Shown piece after piece: positions 1-7,738 of a stretch of DNA of 54,378 bases (within the stretch, counting starts at the first letter, position 1; every line of letters begins with the position of its first letter). Source of the stretch: an uncultured Faecalibacterium sp. (GTDB lineage Bacteria; Bacillota; Clostridia; Oscillospirales; Ruminococcaceae); assembly GCA_934561115.1 (NCBI GenBank), contig CAKTFS010000012.1, positions 1-54,378 of the forward strand, given 5' to 3'. Position numbers and translations under genes: made by a program. The notes below the pieces were generated by a model, which ran no database searches, was not told the origin of the DNA, and saw nothing but the letters and a program-made list of their open reading frames with translations.

Positions 1-59
1 ATGATGCCCAGCACAAGACCAGAGACCAGGAATGCGAACCCTTTCAGACCACGTTTCAT
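1..59 (-). CDS. N-terminus of an exported or membrane protein (partial)
   Basis: Only the first 19 codons lie in the window; the gene runs off the left edge. It begins at an ATG at 59 (minus strand). A good ribosome binding site, AGGAGG, lies 9 nt upstream. The visible residues begin with a basic MKRGLK and continue into a hydrophobic run, which fits the n- and h-regions of a signal peptide or a first membrane segment. Nothing more can be said about function. The start faces away from the neighbouring gtrA-like gene in the sense that gtrA, on the same strand, lies upstream with a palindromic repeat between them. Confidence 0.6.
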   Translation of the reverse strand, partial: MKRGLKGFAFLVSGLVLGI

Positions 60-95
60 AATACCGTACCTCCTAAAGTGTTGTTAATTTGTAAA

Positions 96-229
96 ACCCT
101 CTCAGTCACGGCTTACGCCGTGCCAGCTCCCCCGAGTGGGGGAGCTTTATCATTGGAGGGAAACGTTTCCTTCTCCTGCAAAAAGCTCGCCCTTCGGGAG
201 AGCTGTCGCCGTCAGGCGACTGAGAGGGT
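96..229. repeat. Palindromic intergenic element R1 (CCCTCTCAG family)
   Basis: The 134-bp element begins ACCCTCTCAG and ends CTGAGAGGGT, which are perfect inverted repeats. Each arm carries its own hairpins: CGGCTTACGCCG and CTCCCCCGAGTGGGGGAG on the left, and CTCGCCCTTCGGGAGAG on the right. The same architecture recurs at 16543, 22265 and 29723. The right end stops 2 nt before the stop codon of the GtrA-family gene. It looks like a MITE- or REP-like non-coding repeat; no transposase is visible. Confidence 0.85.
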
Positions 230-231
230 TC

Positions 232-813
232 TCACTTACGATTTTTAAAGATGATCAGCTTGCTGAACACATAGTTCAGCACCACGACCACCACGTTGGA
301 GAATACCTTGACGCACAGGCCCCACAGCTCCTGCGCGGTGATGCGGGTGGTGACAAAAACGGCTGTCGGGCCGTCTGCACCGCCAATGATGGCAACGCCC
401 GCTGCCGATGCTGCTGCCGAAGCCGCCGCGCCGGTGTAGCTGCCCGATACCGTCAGGAAACTGCCGAACAGGCTTTCCATCAGCGCTGCGCCCTGCGCGG
501 CCAGCAGGTTGCCGCCCACGATCATGATGGCGGCGTCCAGCACCATGGTGCCCAGACGGCAGGTGACAAAGGTGCCGAACTCTTTCGCCATCGCTTTGCC
601 GGTGGTCCTGCTGCGGAACACGAACGCGCGGTTAGTGCAGTAGGCAAACAGGATGCACAAAGCGTTATCCAGCACATTGCCCCAGCTGTTGGCGGCGGTG
701 TAGCCGAACAGCTGGCTGAACAGCGCATACAGCACAATGTTCAGCAGGGTGGTCAGCACGCCGAAGATCAGGTAACTGAGCACTTCCCAGTGCTTTTTGA
801 AGAATTTTATCAT
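232..813 (-). CDS. GtrA-family membrane protein with an embedded GGADGPT insert
   Basis: This 193-residue protein has the GtrA layout of four membrane segments. GtrA proteins are thought to move lipid-linked sugars across the membrane for cell-surface glycan or teichoic acid modification. Recognisable blocks are YLIFGVLTTLLNI (14-26), FAYCTNRAFVF (56-66), CRLGTMVLDAAIMI (85-98) and the ending LNYVFSKLIIFK (179-190). Between the third and fourth segments there is an in-frame insert of about 50 residues (about 108-158). It is rich in Ala and Ser and carries IIGGADGPTAVFV (142-154), the signature of the sodium-translocating decarboxylase beta subunit. No good Shine-Dalgarno sequence precedes the ATG at 813. 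A hairpin terminator separates it from the upstream ispH/S1 gene, so its expression may be independent or attenuated. Confidence 0.85.
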   Translation of the reverse strand: MIKFFKKHWEVLSYLIFGVLTTLLNIVLYALFSQLFGYTAANSWGNVLDNALCILFAYCTNRAFVFRSRTTGKAMAKEFGTFVTCRLGTMVLDAAIMIVGGNLLAAQGAALMESLFGSFLTVSGSYTGAAASAAASAAGVAIIGGADGPTAVFVTTRITAQELWGLCVKVFSNVVVVVLNYVFSKLIIFKNRK

Positions 814-824
814 GGCTTTGTTAA

Positions 825-863
825 CAAAAACAGCCCCGCCGCCGTTTTCCCGGCAACGGGGCT
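825..863 (-). terminator. Terminator after ispH/S1
   Basis: On the minus strand the arms AGCCCCG and CGGGGCT (857-863 and 832-838), with additional inner pairing, are followed by GTTTTTG. The hairpin sits directly after the stop of the ispH/S1 fusion and before the GtrA-family gene. Confidence 0.75.
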
Positions 864-909
864 GCAGATCGCATTGTGTCAGAAGCTATGCTTTTGCACG
901 AAGGGCTGA

Positions 910-2820
910 TTACTCAGCGTCGTCGTTCAGCAGAGCCTTCATGGACAGGCTGATGCGCTTCTTGTCGAAGTCAACATCCAGCAGCTTCACATCGACCATA
1001 TCGCCGACCTTCAGTGCGTCAGAGACCTTCTCAACGCGGTCATTGCTGATCTCGCTGATGTGGACCAGACCGTCAACACCCGGCAGGATGCGGACGAAAG
1101 CACCAAACTTGGTCAGAGAAACGACCGGAGCGTGGAAGGTGCTGCCGATGGGGTAGTTGTTCTTCAGCTGCTCCCAGGGGTTGTCCTCGGACTTCTTGTA
1201 ACCCAGAGAGACCTTGTGGTTCTCGGTGTCGATGTCCTTGACATACACTTCGATGGTGTCACCAACGGAGACGACCTCGGAGGGGTGCTTGATGCGGTTC
1301 CAGCTCAGCTCGCTGATGTGGCACAGGCCGTCAACACCACCGATGTCAACGAATGCACCGTAAGAGGTCAGGCTCTTGACAACGCCGGTGTAGCTCTTGC
1401 CCACCTCAACGTTTGCCCAGAACTCCTCGCGCTTTGCCTTATTCTGCTCAGCGGTCACCTTGTTGATGCTGCCCACGATCTTGCGGCCGGAGCACTCGGT
1501 GACGACCAGCTGAACGTGCTGGCCGACCAGAGCAGTGTAGTCCTCGTCGCGGCGCATAGTGGCCTGAGAACGGGGGACGAACACCTTGACGCCCTTGACG
1601 TTGACGACAACGCCGCCCTTGTTGAACTCGGTAACATCGCCCTCGACGACTTCACCGGATTCTGCTGCCTTGGCGATCTCTTCCATGCCCTTGCGAGATG
1701 CGAGCTTCTTGCGGGAGAGCTGGATGACGCCATCCTGATCCATAACCTTCTCGACGATGAGGTCCAGCTCATCGCCAACCTTCACCAGGTCTTCGACCTT
1801 GGCGGAGGAATCATCGGTCAGCTCGCTCAGCTTGACAAAGCCGGTCTGCTTCGCTCCGATATCCACCTGGATCTCGTTGGCAGAGATGCTGGTCACGATT
1901 CCTTTCACAATACTGCCTGCATGAACCCGCTTTTCCTCGGATGCGTTCAGCATCTCCTCAAAGCTCATGCTGTCATTGATTTCTGCGCTCATACTGTTAA
2001 GTACCTCCTCAATAATAGACGATGGCGTTGAAGCCCCGGCTGTCACGCCCGCCACTTTAACATCAGCAAACCATTCCGGCCGAAGTTCGCTCGCTGTTTC
2101 GACCGTTACGGCACGCGTGTGTTTTGCGGCGACCTGTACCAGCTTTTGGGTATTGGAAGAATGATGACCGCCAATGACAACAACAATGTCGCATTTTTGG
2201 CTGAGGTCTTCCGCTTCCTGTTGCCTCGCCCACGTCGCATTACATATTGTATCAAAAATTCGGGCGTTTGTATAGGCTTTTTTGAGAAACTCCGAACTTT
2301 CTTTCCATTTTGTTACCTGAAATGTGGTCTGTGCAACTGCAAAAAGGGGTTTTTGCGGGTCCGAAGGGCCTTTCCACGCCTCTAATTCGGCTAAATCGGC
2401 AAAAACGAACACCTCGCCCCGGGTGTGTCCCACAATGCCCTGCACCTCCGGGTGGGTCTTATCGCCCGCCACCAGCAGCACCGCGCCCTCTTTTTCGGCC
2501 TGTGCGGCAATGCGCTGGATCTTCTGCACAAAGGGGCAGGTAGCGTCATGGTAAGGGATGCCGCGCGCTTCCAGCTCGTCGTAAATGCTGCGGGGCACCC
2601 CGTGGCTGCGGATGACTACCTCGCACCCGGCAGGCACATCCTGCACCGTGTTTACCACCTGTGCGCCCTTGCGCCGCATATCCTCCACCGCCTGCGGGTT
2701 GTGGATCAGCGGGCCCAGCGTAGCCACCCTGTGCCCCTCGTCCAGCAGCTTATAGGTCAGTTCCACGGCACGGTTCACGCCGAAGCAGAACCCCGCCGTT
2801 TTCGCCAAACGGATCTCCAT
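910..2820 (-). CDS. ispH: IspH-ribosomal S1 fusion: HMBPP reductase with four S1 RNA-binding domains
   Basis: Residues 1-275 form 4-hydroxy-3-methylbut-2-enyl diphosphate reductase, the last step of the MEP isoprenoid pathway. The three iron-sulfur ligands are C12 (FCFGVN), C95 (ATCPFV) and C193 (TICNAT), and the catalytic Glu is in THPEV (E125). Residues 298 onward carry four S1 OB-fold repeats at about 302-372, 390-455, 472-541 and 558-627. The last two have the typical [18 protein letters not shown] and [19 protein letters not shown] cores. The reading frame is continuous, so this is a true fusion; bifunctional IspH-RpsA proteins are known from Clostridia. The start ATG at 2820 has GGGAG upstream and lies 3 nt after the plsC stop. 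The gene ends the cmk-plsC-ispH operon. Confidence 0.97.
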   Translation of the reverse strand: MEIRLAKTAGFCFGVNRAVELTYKLLDEGHRVATLGPLIHNPQAVEDMRRKGAQVVNTVQDVPAGCEVVIRSHGVPRSIYDELEARGIPYHDATCPFVQKIQRIAAQAEKEGAVLLVAGDKTHPEVQGIVGHTRGEVFVFADLAELEAWKGPSDPQKPLFAVAQTTFQVTKWKESSEFLKKAYTNARIFDTICNATWARQQEAEDLSQKCDIVVVIGGHHSSNTQKLVQVAAKHTRAVTVETASELRPEWFADVKVAGVTAGASTPSSIIEEVLNSMSAEINDSMSFEEMLNASEEKRVHAGSIVKGIVTSISANEIQVDIGAKQTGFVKLSELTDDSSAKVEDLVKVGDELDLIVEKVMDQDGVIQLSRKKLASRKGMEEIAKAAESGEVVEGDVTEFNKGGVVVNVKGVKVFVPRSQATMRRDEDYTALVGQHVQLVVTECSGRKIVGSINKVTAEQNKAKREEFWANVEVGKSYTGVVKSLTSYGAFVDIGGVDGLCHISELSWNRIKHPSEVVSVGDTIEVYVKDIDTENHKVSLGYKKSEDNPWEQLKNNYPIGSTFHAPVVSLTKFGAFVRILPGVDGLVHISEISNDRVEKVSDALKVGDMVDVKLLDVDFDKKRISLSMKALLNDDAE

Positions 2821-2823
2821 CTT

Positions 2824-3435
2824 TTACGCTCCCATCTTTTCCCATGCTTCCAGCAGTGCCTGCTTGTTGGCACGGAGTTTTTTGGTATCCCGGCGGCCTT
2901 CCATGGCAAACTGTGCTGCGGGCATCGGCTCGCCATAGATCACCCGCACTTTGCAGAACAGGTGCATCTTCCCGTCCGGGGTGTCGTACAGGATGCGGCA
3001 GGGCACAACGTCCACCCCGGCCTCGGCGGCAATGACAAAAAGGCCGCTCTTGGGGGGCAAGAGCTTGCCCTCCTTTTCACGGGTGCCCTCCGGGAAGATG
3101 AGCAGGGTCTTGCCCTGCTTGCAGGCCTCCACCGTCTGGGAGATGACTGCCATCTCGTCCTTGGTGCCGCGGACGCACACGCCGCCGCAGCAGCGGAAGA
3201 ACCAGGTCAGAAAGGCGTTGATCTCGAACAGCTCCTTTTTGGCGAACACCACCATCCGCCTGCCCCACCGGGTGACAACGATGAACACCGGGTCGATGGC
3301 AGACACATGGGTGGGCGCAAGGATATAGCCCTTCGTCTGCACCTTTTTCAGGTTTTCGCGCCCCTCCACCCGGATGCGGAAGCCGATGTGCCACACAAGC
3401 CACGCAAGGGGCACCAGAATATAATATAGTACCAT
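2824..3435 (-). CDS. plsC: 1-acyl-sn-glycerol-3-phosphate acyltransferase
   Basis: This 203-residue membrane-associated enzyme should convert lysophosphatidic acid to phosphatidic acid in phospholipid synthesis. It has an N-terminal hydrophobic segment (about 1-20), the catalytic HX4D motif HVSAID (H43, D48) and the acceptor-binding motif FPEGTR (114-119). Length is usual for PlsC. AGGACAGGAA precedes the ATG. It lies 23 nt after cmk and 3 nt before ispH/S1, so the three genes are very likely cotranscribed. Confidence 0.93.
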   Translation of the reverse strand: MVLYYILVPLAWLVWHIGFRIRVEGRENLKKVQTKGYILAPTHVSAIDPVFIVVTRWGRRMVVFAKKELFEINAFLTWFFRCCGGVCVRGTKDEMAVISQTVEACKQGKTLLIFPEGTREKEGKLLPPKSGLFVIAAEAGVDVVPCRILYDTPDGKMHLFCKVRVIYGEPMPAAQFAMEGRRDTKKLRANKQALLEAWEKMGA

Positions 3436-3458
3436 TTTCTATTCCTGTCCTGTTTGTT

Positions 3459-4127
3459 TTATCCGCCGATTTTCTTGGCAATGATCTGCTTCATGGCGTC
3501 AAGGCTCTGCTCAAAGTCCAGCTCCGAGGTATCCAGCAGCACGGCGTCCTCTGCCTGCTTCAGCGGGGCGGCGGCGCGGTGGGTATCCTGATAGTCCCGC
3601 TGCTTCACGTCTGCCAGCACTTCCTCGTAGGGGGTGTCGATACCCTTGGCCTGATACTCCTTCCAGCGGCGGGTGGCGCGTGCCTCCGGGCTGGCGGTCA
3701 GGAAGATCTTCACCGTAGCATCCGGCAGCACCACCGTGCCGATATCCCGGCCGTCCATCAGCACATCCTGCTTTTTGGCCATGCTGCGCTGCAGGTCCAG
3801 CAAAAATGCCCGCACGGCGGGGTTTGCACCCACGGCAGAAGCTGCCATGCCCGCCTGTTCGGTGCGGATGGCGGTGCTCACATCCTCGTCCTTTAAGTAG
3901 ATGTGCTGCTCGCCCGCAATGGAGGCCAGCCGCAGCTCGATCTCGGGCAGCAGGGCATCCACCGCCGCGTTGTCCTTGGGGTCCTTGCCCGCGCGCAGGG
4001 CGTACAGGCCGATGGCGCGGTACATTGCACCGGTGTCCACATAGATATAGCCCAGCTCTGCCGCCAGACGGCGTGCCAGAGTGGATTTGCCTGCACCCGC
4101 AGGCCCATCGATCGCAACAGATACCAT
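3459..4127 (-). CDS. cmk: Cytidylate kinase
   Basis: This 222-residue kinase phosphorylates CMP and dCMP with ATP. The P-loop GPAGAGKST lies at 8-16. Further family blocks are DTGAMYRAIGLYA (31-43), MDGRDIGTVVLPDA (about 117-130) and KIFLTASPEARA. A ribosome binding site AAGGAG lies upstream of the ATG at 4127. It opens the operon cmk-plsC-ispH/S1. The upstream flavoprotein gene is on the same strand but is separated by 175 bp that includes a repeat fragment. Confidence 0.96.
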   Translation of the reverse strand: MVSVAIDGPAGAGKSTLARRLAAELGYIYVDTGAMYRAIGLYALRAGKDPKDNAAVDALLPEIELRLASIAGEQHIYLKDEDVSTAIRTEQAGMAASAVGANPAVRAFLLDLQRSMAKKQDVLMDGRDIGTVVLPDATVKIFLTASPEARATRRWKEYQAKGIDTPYEEVLADVKQRDYQDTHRAAAPLKQAEDAVLLDTSELDFEQSLDAMKQIIAKKIGG

Positions 4128-4205
4128 GATATGTTCTCCTTATTTATATATAGTACACAGGAAAAGCAGTTTCACTGCGTTTGACATACTCCTATCAGCC
4201 GCCCG

Positions 4206-4262
4206 CAATAGCCTTCCCCCGGTCGGGGGAAGGTGGCTGCGAACACAGTGAGCAGACGGATG
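4206..4262. repeat. Fragment R2 of the palindromic repeat family
   Basis: The stretch CCTTCCCCCGGTCGGGGGAAGG followed by TGGCTGCGA and a GAGCAGACGGATGAGGGCG tail is nearly identical to part of the compound repeat at 16377-16434. It lies in the 175-bp gap between the BaiN-type gene and cmk. The rest of that gap holds an AT-rich stretch just upstream of cmk with possible -10 sequences, but no confident promoter. Confidence 0.7.
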
Positions 4263-4302
4263 AGGGCGCGGACAAGCAGCAGCTGTCCGCATTTTTGCTT
4301 TT

Positions 4303-5595
4303 TTACAGATTATTCGCAAAGCTCTGCGCGGTGCAGAAAGCGATCTGCAGATTGTAGCCGCCGGTGTAGGCGTCCACATCCAGCACCTCACCCGCAAAGT
4401 ACAGCCCCAGTGCCTTTTTGCTCTGCATGGTCTTGGGGTCTACCTCCCGCACCGATACGCCGCCGCTGGTGATGACCGCGTGGGCAAGGTCGCCCCGGGC
4501 GTCAATAGGCACCTGCCAGTGCTTGACCAGCTGCACCAGTTCCCGCTTCTGCTCCCGGGTGATCTGGTTTGCCTTGGTGGCAGGGTCGATGCCCCAGCGC
4601 GCCACCATCACCGGCTGCATGCTGGCCGGCAGCAGCTTGACCAGCGCACCCTGCGCCGCATGGTTTGCCAGCAGGGCAAAGTCCCGGGTGATGCGGTCGT
4701 ACAGCTGCTCCTCGCTCAGGGCGGGCTTCAGGTCGATCTCCGCGATGTACCTGTGCTTTTTCATGTCCCCCAGATGGCTGGACGCGCTCAGGGTCAGCGG
4801 CCCGCTGATGCCAAAGTGGGTGAACAGCATCTCGCCCTGCTCGTCAAAGATGGCCTTGCCGTCCTCCAGCAGGGTCAGGGTGACGTTTTTCAGCGCCAGA
4901 CCCATCATCTTTTTGCAGTCCGGGTCCCGGCTGACAAGGCTGACCAGACTGGGCACCGGCTCCACAAGGGTGTGCCCTGCCTGCTGCGCCAGCTTGTAGC
5001 CATCGCCGGTAGAGCCGGTGGTGGGGTAGCTCACGCCGCCGGTAGCCACCAGCACAGCGTCCGCCCGGTATTCCCGGCCGGAAGTGCCCCGCACGCCCAC
5101 ACAGCGCAGCGCCGGGCCCGCCTTTTTCTTTTTGGGGTGGCGCGGGTTTTCCGGTGCCGCCGGGGCGGGCTCTGTCTCGGGCACAATGTCTTCCAGCAGC
5201 AGCTTTTTTGCGCCGTCATAGACGATGTCGGCGTCCTGCGCATAGCGCAGCAGCGCCTGCCGGATCTCCTCGGCCTTATCCGATACCGGGAACACCCGGC
5301 GGCCGCGCTCCACCTTCAGTTCCACGCCCAAAGCTTCGAACAGCTCCATGGTCTTTGCCGGGGGGAACGCCCCCAGCGAGGAGTACAAAAAGCGCGGGTT
5401 CGTGCGCACATGGCGCAAAAACTCCTCTGCCGGGCAGTCGTTGGTCACGTTGCAGCGCCCCTTGCCGGTGACAAGGATCTTCTGCCCGGGCTTCTCGGTA
5501 TGCTCCAGCACCGTTACCTGATGTCCCTGCCGCACGGCGGCACCCGCCGCCATCAGTCCGGCTGCCCCGGCTCCCACGATCAAAACCCTTGCCAT
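4303..5595 (-). CDS. NAD(P)/FAD-dependent oxidoreductase, BaiN/HI0933 family
   Basis: This 430-residue flavoprotein belongs to the HI0933/YhiN/BaiN family. BaiN members act in bile-acid dehydroxylation, but most members have no proven substrate, so I do not assign one. The N-terminus has the dinucleotide-binding GAGAAG (8-13) and then the family signature GQKILVTGKGRCNVTN. The C-terminus carries GGVSVREVDPKTMQS and FAGEVLDVDAYTGGYNLQ. I chose the ATG at 5595 because GGGAGGACGACAG precedes it; an in-frame TTG lies five codons earlier. It diverges from the tetR gene at 5774. Confidence 0.9.
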   Translation of the reverse strand: MARVLIVGAGAAGLMAAGAAVRQGHQVTVLEHTEKPGQKILVTGKGRCNVTNDCPAEEFLRHVRTNPRFLYSSLGAFPPAKTMELFEALGVELKVERGRRVFPVSDKAEEIRQALLRYAQDADIVYDGAKKLLLEDIVPETEPAPAAPENPRHPKKKKAGPALRCVGVRGTSGREYRADAVLVATGGVSYPTTGSTGDGYKLAQQAGHTLVEPVPSLVSLVSRDPDCKKMMGLALKNVTLTLLEDGKAIFDEQGEMLFTHFGISGPLTLSASSHLGDMKKHRYIAEIDLKPALSEEQLYDRITRDFALLANHAAQGALVKLLPASMQPVMVARWGIDPATKANQITREQKRELVQLVKHWQVPIDARGDLAHAVITSGGVSVREVDPKTMQSKKALGLYFAGEVLDVDAYTGGYNLQIAFCTAQSFANNL

Positions 5596-5705
5596 CTGTC
5601 GTCCTCCCAAAATCGCCTGCTGATTCTATTGTATCATACCAGAAACCCCGCACAAAAGCAATGCAGCGCCGCCGGAAATGAATGGATTTTCGGTTCCACG
5701 CCCTC

Positions 5706-5734
5706 TTGACAAAGCCGCCGGGCTGCTGTATTCT
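5706..5734 (+). promoter_or_regulatory. Promoter of the tetR gene at 5774
   Basis: A -35 TTGACA (5706-5711) and -10 TATTCT (5729-5734) are separated by 17 bp, which is a near-ideal sigma-70-type promoter reading toward the TetR gene. Confidence 0.8.
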
Positions 5735-5737
5735 TTT

Positions 5738-5756
5738 TACAGACCGTTAGTTTGTA
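5738..5756. promoter_or_regulatory. Probable TetR operator 1 (imperfect)
   Basis: TACAGACC-GTT-AGTTTGTA is an inverted repeat with 8-bp arms (6 of 8 matching) and a 3-bp centre, placed just downstream of the -10 box. It shares the left arm and the 19-bp spacing with the perfect copy at 6459-6477 upstream of the MFS gene. Confidence 0.75.
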
Positions 5757-5773
5757 AAAAAGGAGCATCTGCC

Positions 5774-6418
5774 ATGCCGCGCAACAAATACCCGGAACAG
5801 ACCGTGGAAAAGATCCTGGACGCCGCCGCCCTGCTCTTTATCCAGAAGGGCTACCAGAATACCACCCTGCAGGACATCATCGATGCCACAAAGCTTTCCA
5901 AAGGGGCGGTGTACCACCACTTCCGCTCCAAGGAGGAGATCGCGCAGCGCGTCGGTGACCGTTTGGGCGACCAGATGTGGGAGCCGCTGCGCCGTATCCG
6001 GGACGACCCGGCCCTGACCGGGCTGCAAAAGCTGCAGGCGGTGTTTGCAGCATCCTTTGCCGGGCAGCGGCAGCAGCAGATCGCGCAGACTTTACCGCAC
6101 CTGTGCAGCAACCCGCAGTTCCTTGCCATGGAGCTGACCAACATTGAAGCGCATCTGGCCCCGGAATGTATTGCACCCATGATCCGGCAGGGCATGGCGG
6201 ACGGCTCCATCCACGCCGCCGATGCCAATGCGCTGGCCGAAGCGTTGTTCGTGCTGGCAGACATCTGGCTTTCCCCCCAGACGCGCCCCACCACGCCGGC
6301 CCAGCAGCGGGCGCGGAACCTCGTGTTTCAGCAGATGACCCATGCGCTTGGGCTGGATCTTTTGACGGATGCACAGGCCGAACAGCTGGTGCAGCTGTGC
6401 ACACCGGTCAAGGACTGA
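5774..6418 (+). CDS. TetR-family transcriptional repressor
   Basis: This 214-residue protein has an N-terminal helix-turn-helix at about 10-56, including TLQDIIDATKLSKGAVYHHF, with a ligand-binding C-terminal half typical of TetR. The ATG at 5774 is chosen because AAAGGAG precedes it. An earlier in-frame ATG at 5678 lies upstream of the promoter and cannot be used from it. The next gene encodes an MFS exporter. Matching palindromes precede both genes, so it very likely represses itself and the exporter until a ligand binds. A terminator lies just after the stop, so the two genes are separate units. Confidence 0.92.
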   Translation: MPRNKYPEQTVEKILDAAALLFIQKGYQNTTLQDIIDATKLSKGAVYHHFRSKEEIAQRVGDRLGDQMWEPLRRIRDDPALTGLQKLQAVFAASFAGQRQQQIAQTLPHLCSNPQFLAMELTNIEAHLAPECIAPMIRQGMADGSIHAADANALAEALFVLADIWLSPQTRPTTPAQQRARNLVFQQMTHALGLDLLTDAQAEQLVQLCTPVKD

Positions 6419-6425
6419 ATTTTCC

Positions 6426-6449
6426 GGGCGGAACGCTCCGCCCTTTTTT
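6426..6449 (+). terminator. Terminator after tetR
   Basis: The stem GGGCGG/CCGCCC (6426-6431 and 6438-6443), extended by an A-T pair, is followed by six T residues. Confidence 0.85.
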
Positions 6450-6458
6450 GTACGCATT

Positions 6459-6477
6459 TACAGACCAACGGTCTGTA
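6459..6477. promoter_or_regulatory. Probable TetR operator 2 (perfect palindrome)
   Basis: TACAGACC-AAC-GGTCTGTA is a perfect 8-bp inverted repeat with a 3-bp centre, 22 bp before the start codon of the MFS gene. It matches operator 1 at 5738-5756. A repressor bound here would block the MFS gene. Confidence 0.85.
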
Positions 6478-6499
6478 TTTCAAAAAACAGGAGGTTCCC

Positions 6500-7693
6500 A
6501 TGAACACTTTTTCCCTCATCGTCCTCGGGCAGATCATCTCCCTGTTCGGCAATGCCGCCCTGCGGTTTGCGCTGCCGCTGTATCTGCTGCGGCAGACCGG
6601 TTCTGCTGCGCTGTACGGCGGCATCACCGCGCTGGCCATGCTGCCTGCTCTGGCCGGAATGCTGACCGGCGGCGCGCTGGCAGACCGCTGCCGTAAAGCC
6701 CGCCTGATGGCGCTGCTGGATCTGGTGACCGCCGGTATTTCGGCAGCAGCTGCTGCCGGGTTGCCGCATCTGCCCCTGCTTCCGCTGATCCTGACCGTGC
6801 TGGGCAGCCTGTACGCCATTCAGGGGCTTTACCAGCCCGTGGTACGCGCCTGTCTGCCCCTGCTGCTGAACGGCACCCAGTTGCTGCGCGGCAACGCGGT
6901 CATCCAGCTGGTGGATACCGTGGACGAACTTCTCGGTCCCCTGCTGGGTGCTGTTCTGCTGGAGCACCTCGGCATCCGGGGGCTGCTGGCACTCTGCGGC
7001 GGCTGCTTTGCACTTTCCGCCGGGATGGAGCTCTGTCTGCGCATTCCACAGGATGTCCCACAGTACGCAAAGCTCTCGGTCCGTTCTCTGTGGACCGACC
7101 TGCGGGAAAGTGCGCAGTTTCTCACCGGGCAGGCTGCGGTGCTGCAGTTAGCTGCCGCCATGGCGGCTGTAAACCTGCTGGAAGTCCCCGCCCTTACCGT
7201 GGGTGTTCCGGTGCTGGTGGTGCAGACTTTGCAGAAAAGTGATGCCTCCCTTGGTCTTGTGCAGGCGGTGCTGAGCGCGGGCGGCATTTTAGGCGGCGTG
7301 CTGGCCGGGACCGTCTTTGTCCGGCATCCCATCCGCAGCGGCACACGTCTTTTGCTGGCGCTCAGCGGCGTGTGCGCCGCGCTGGGCCTTGCCCTCCGGG
7401 TGCCCACGCTCCAATTCGGCAGCATTCTGGTGCTGGGGGCTGTGTTTATGGCCGTGGCGGCGCTGTTCAATGTGTGGTTCTTTGCGCAGCTGCAAGTGTT
7501 AGTGCCGCAGGCACAGCTGGGCAAGACGACCGCCTGCCTCTCCGTGCTGGCCTGCCTGACCCAGCCCATCGGGCAGGCAGCCTATGGCAGTGCCTTCCAG
7601 CACTGGGCTGCGCACCCGGCAGATGTCCTGCTGGCAGCCGGGGCGCTTTCGGCGCTGGTCCTCTGGCTGCTACAAACGCGCCGTACCGCCTGA
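6500..7693 (+). CDS. MFS transporter, probable drug or metabolite exporter
   Basis: This 397-residue protein is almost entirely hydrophobic with about 12 membrane segments. After the first helices it has the MFS motif A region GGALADRCRKARLM (57-70). The length and family resemble proton-driven exporters of the MFS_3 type; the substrate is not known. AGGAGG lies 6 nt before the ATG at 6500. A perfect TetR-type operator lies in its leader, and the regulator gene is immediately upstream, the classic arrangement for inducible efflux. Confidence 0.88.
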   Translation: MNTFSLIVLGQIISLFGNAALRFALPLYLLRQTGSAALYGGITALAMLPALAGMLTGGALADRCRKARLMALLDLVTAGISAAAAAGLPHLPLLPLILTVLGSLYAIQGLYQPVVRACLPLLLNGTQLLRGNAVIQLVDTVDELLGPLLGAVLLEHLGIRGLLALCGGCFALSAGMELCLRIPQDVPQYAKLSVRSLWTDLRESAQFLTGQAAVLQLAAAMAAVNLLEVPALTVGVPVLVVQTLQKSDASLGLVQAVLSAGGILGGVLAGTVFVRHPIRSGTRLLLALSGVCAALGLALRVPTLQFGSILVLGAVFMAVAALFNVWFFAQLQVLVPQAQLGKTTACLSVLACLTQPIGQAAYGSAFQHWAAHPADVLLAAGALSALVLWLLQTRRTA

Positions 7694-7701
7694 CACAGCA
7701 A

Positions 7702-7729
7702 AAAAGGAGCCGCTGTTGCAGCCCCTTTT
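7702..7729. terminator. Hairpin between convergent MFS and M23 genes
   Basis: AAAAGG and CCTTTT arms enclose an inner GCTG-TTG-CAGC hairpin. A-rich on the left and T-rich on the right, it can serve as a bidirectional terminator for the two convergent genes. Confidence 0.5.
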
Positions 7730-7738
7730 ATGGTTTGC

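Noticed and set aside
340..490. A frameshifted or truncated decarboxylase beta subunit
   Set aside because: The GGADGPT block is in frame inside a complete GtrA protein, and no other part of the beta subunit is present.
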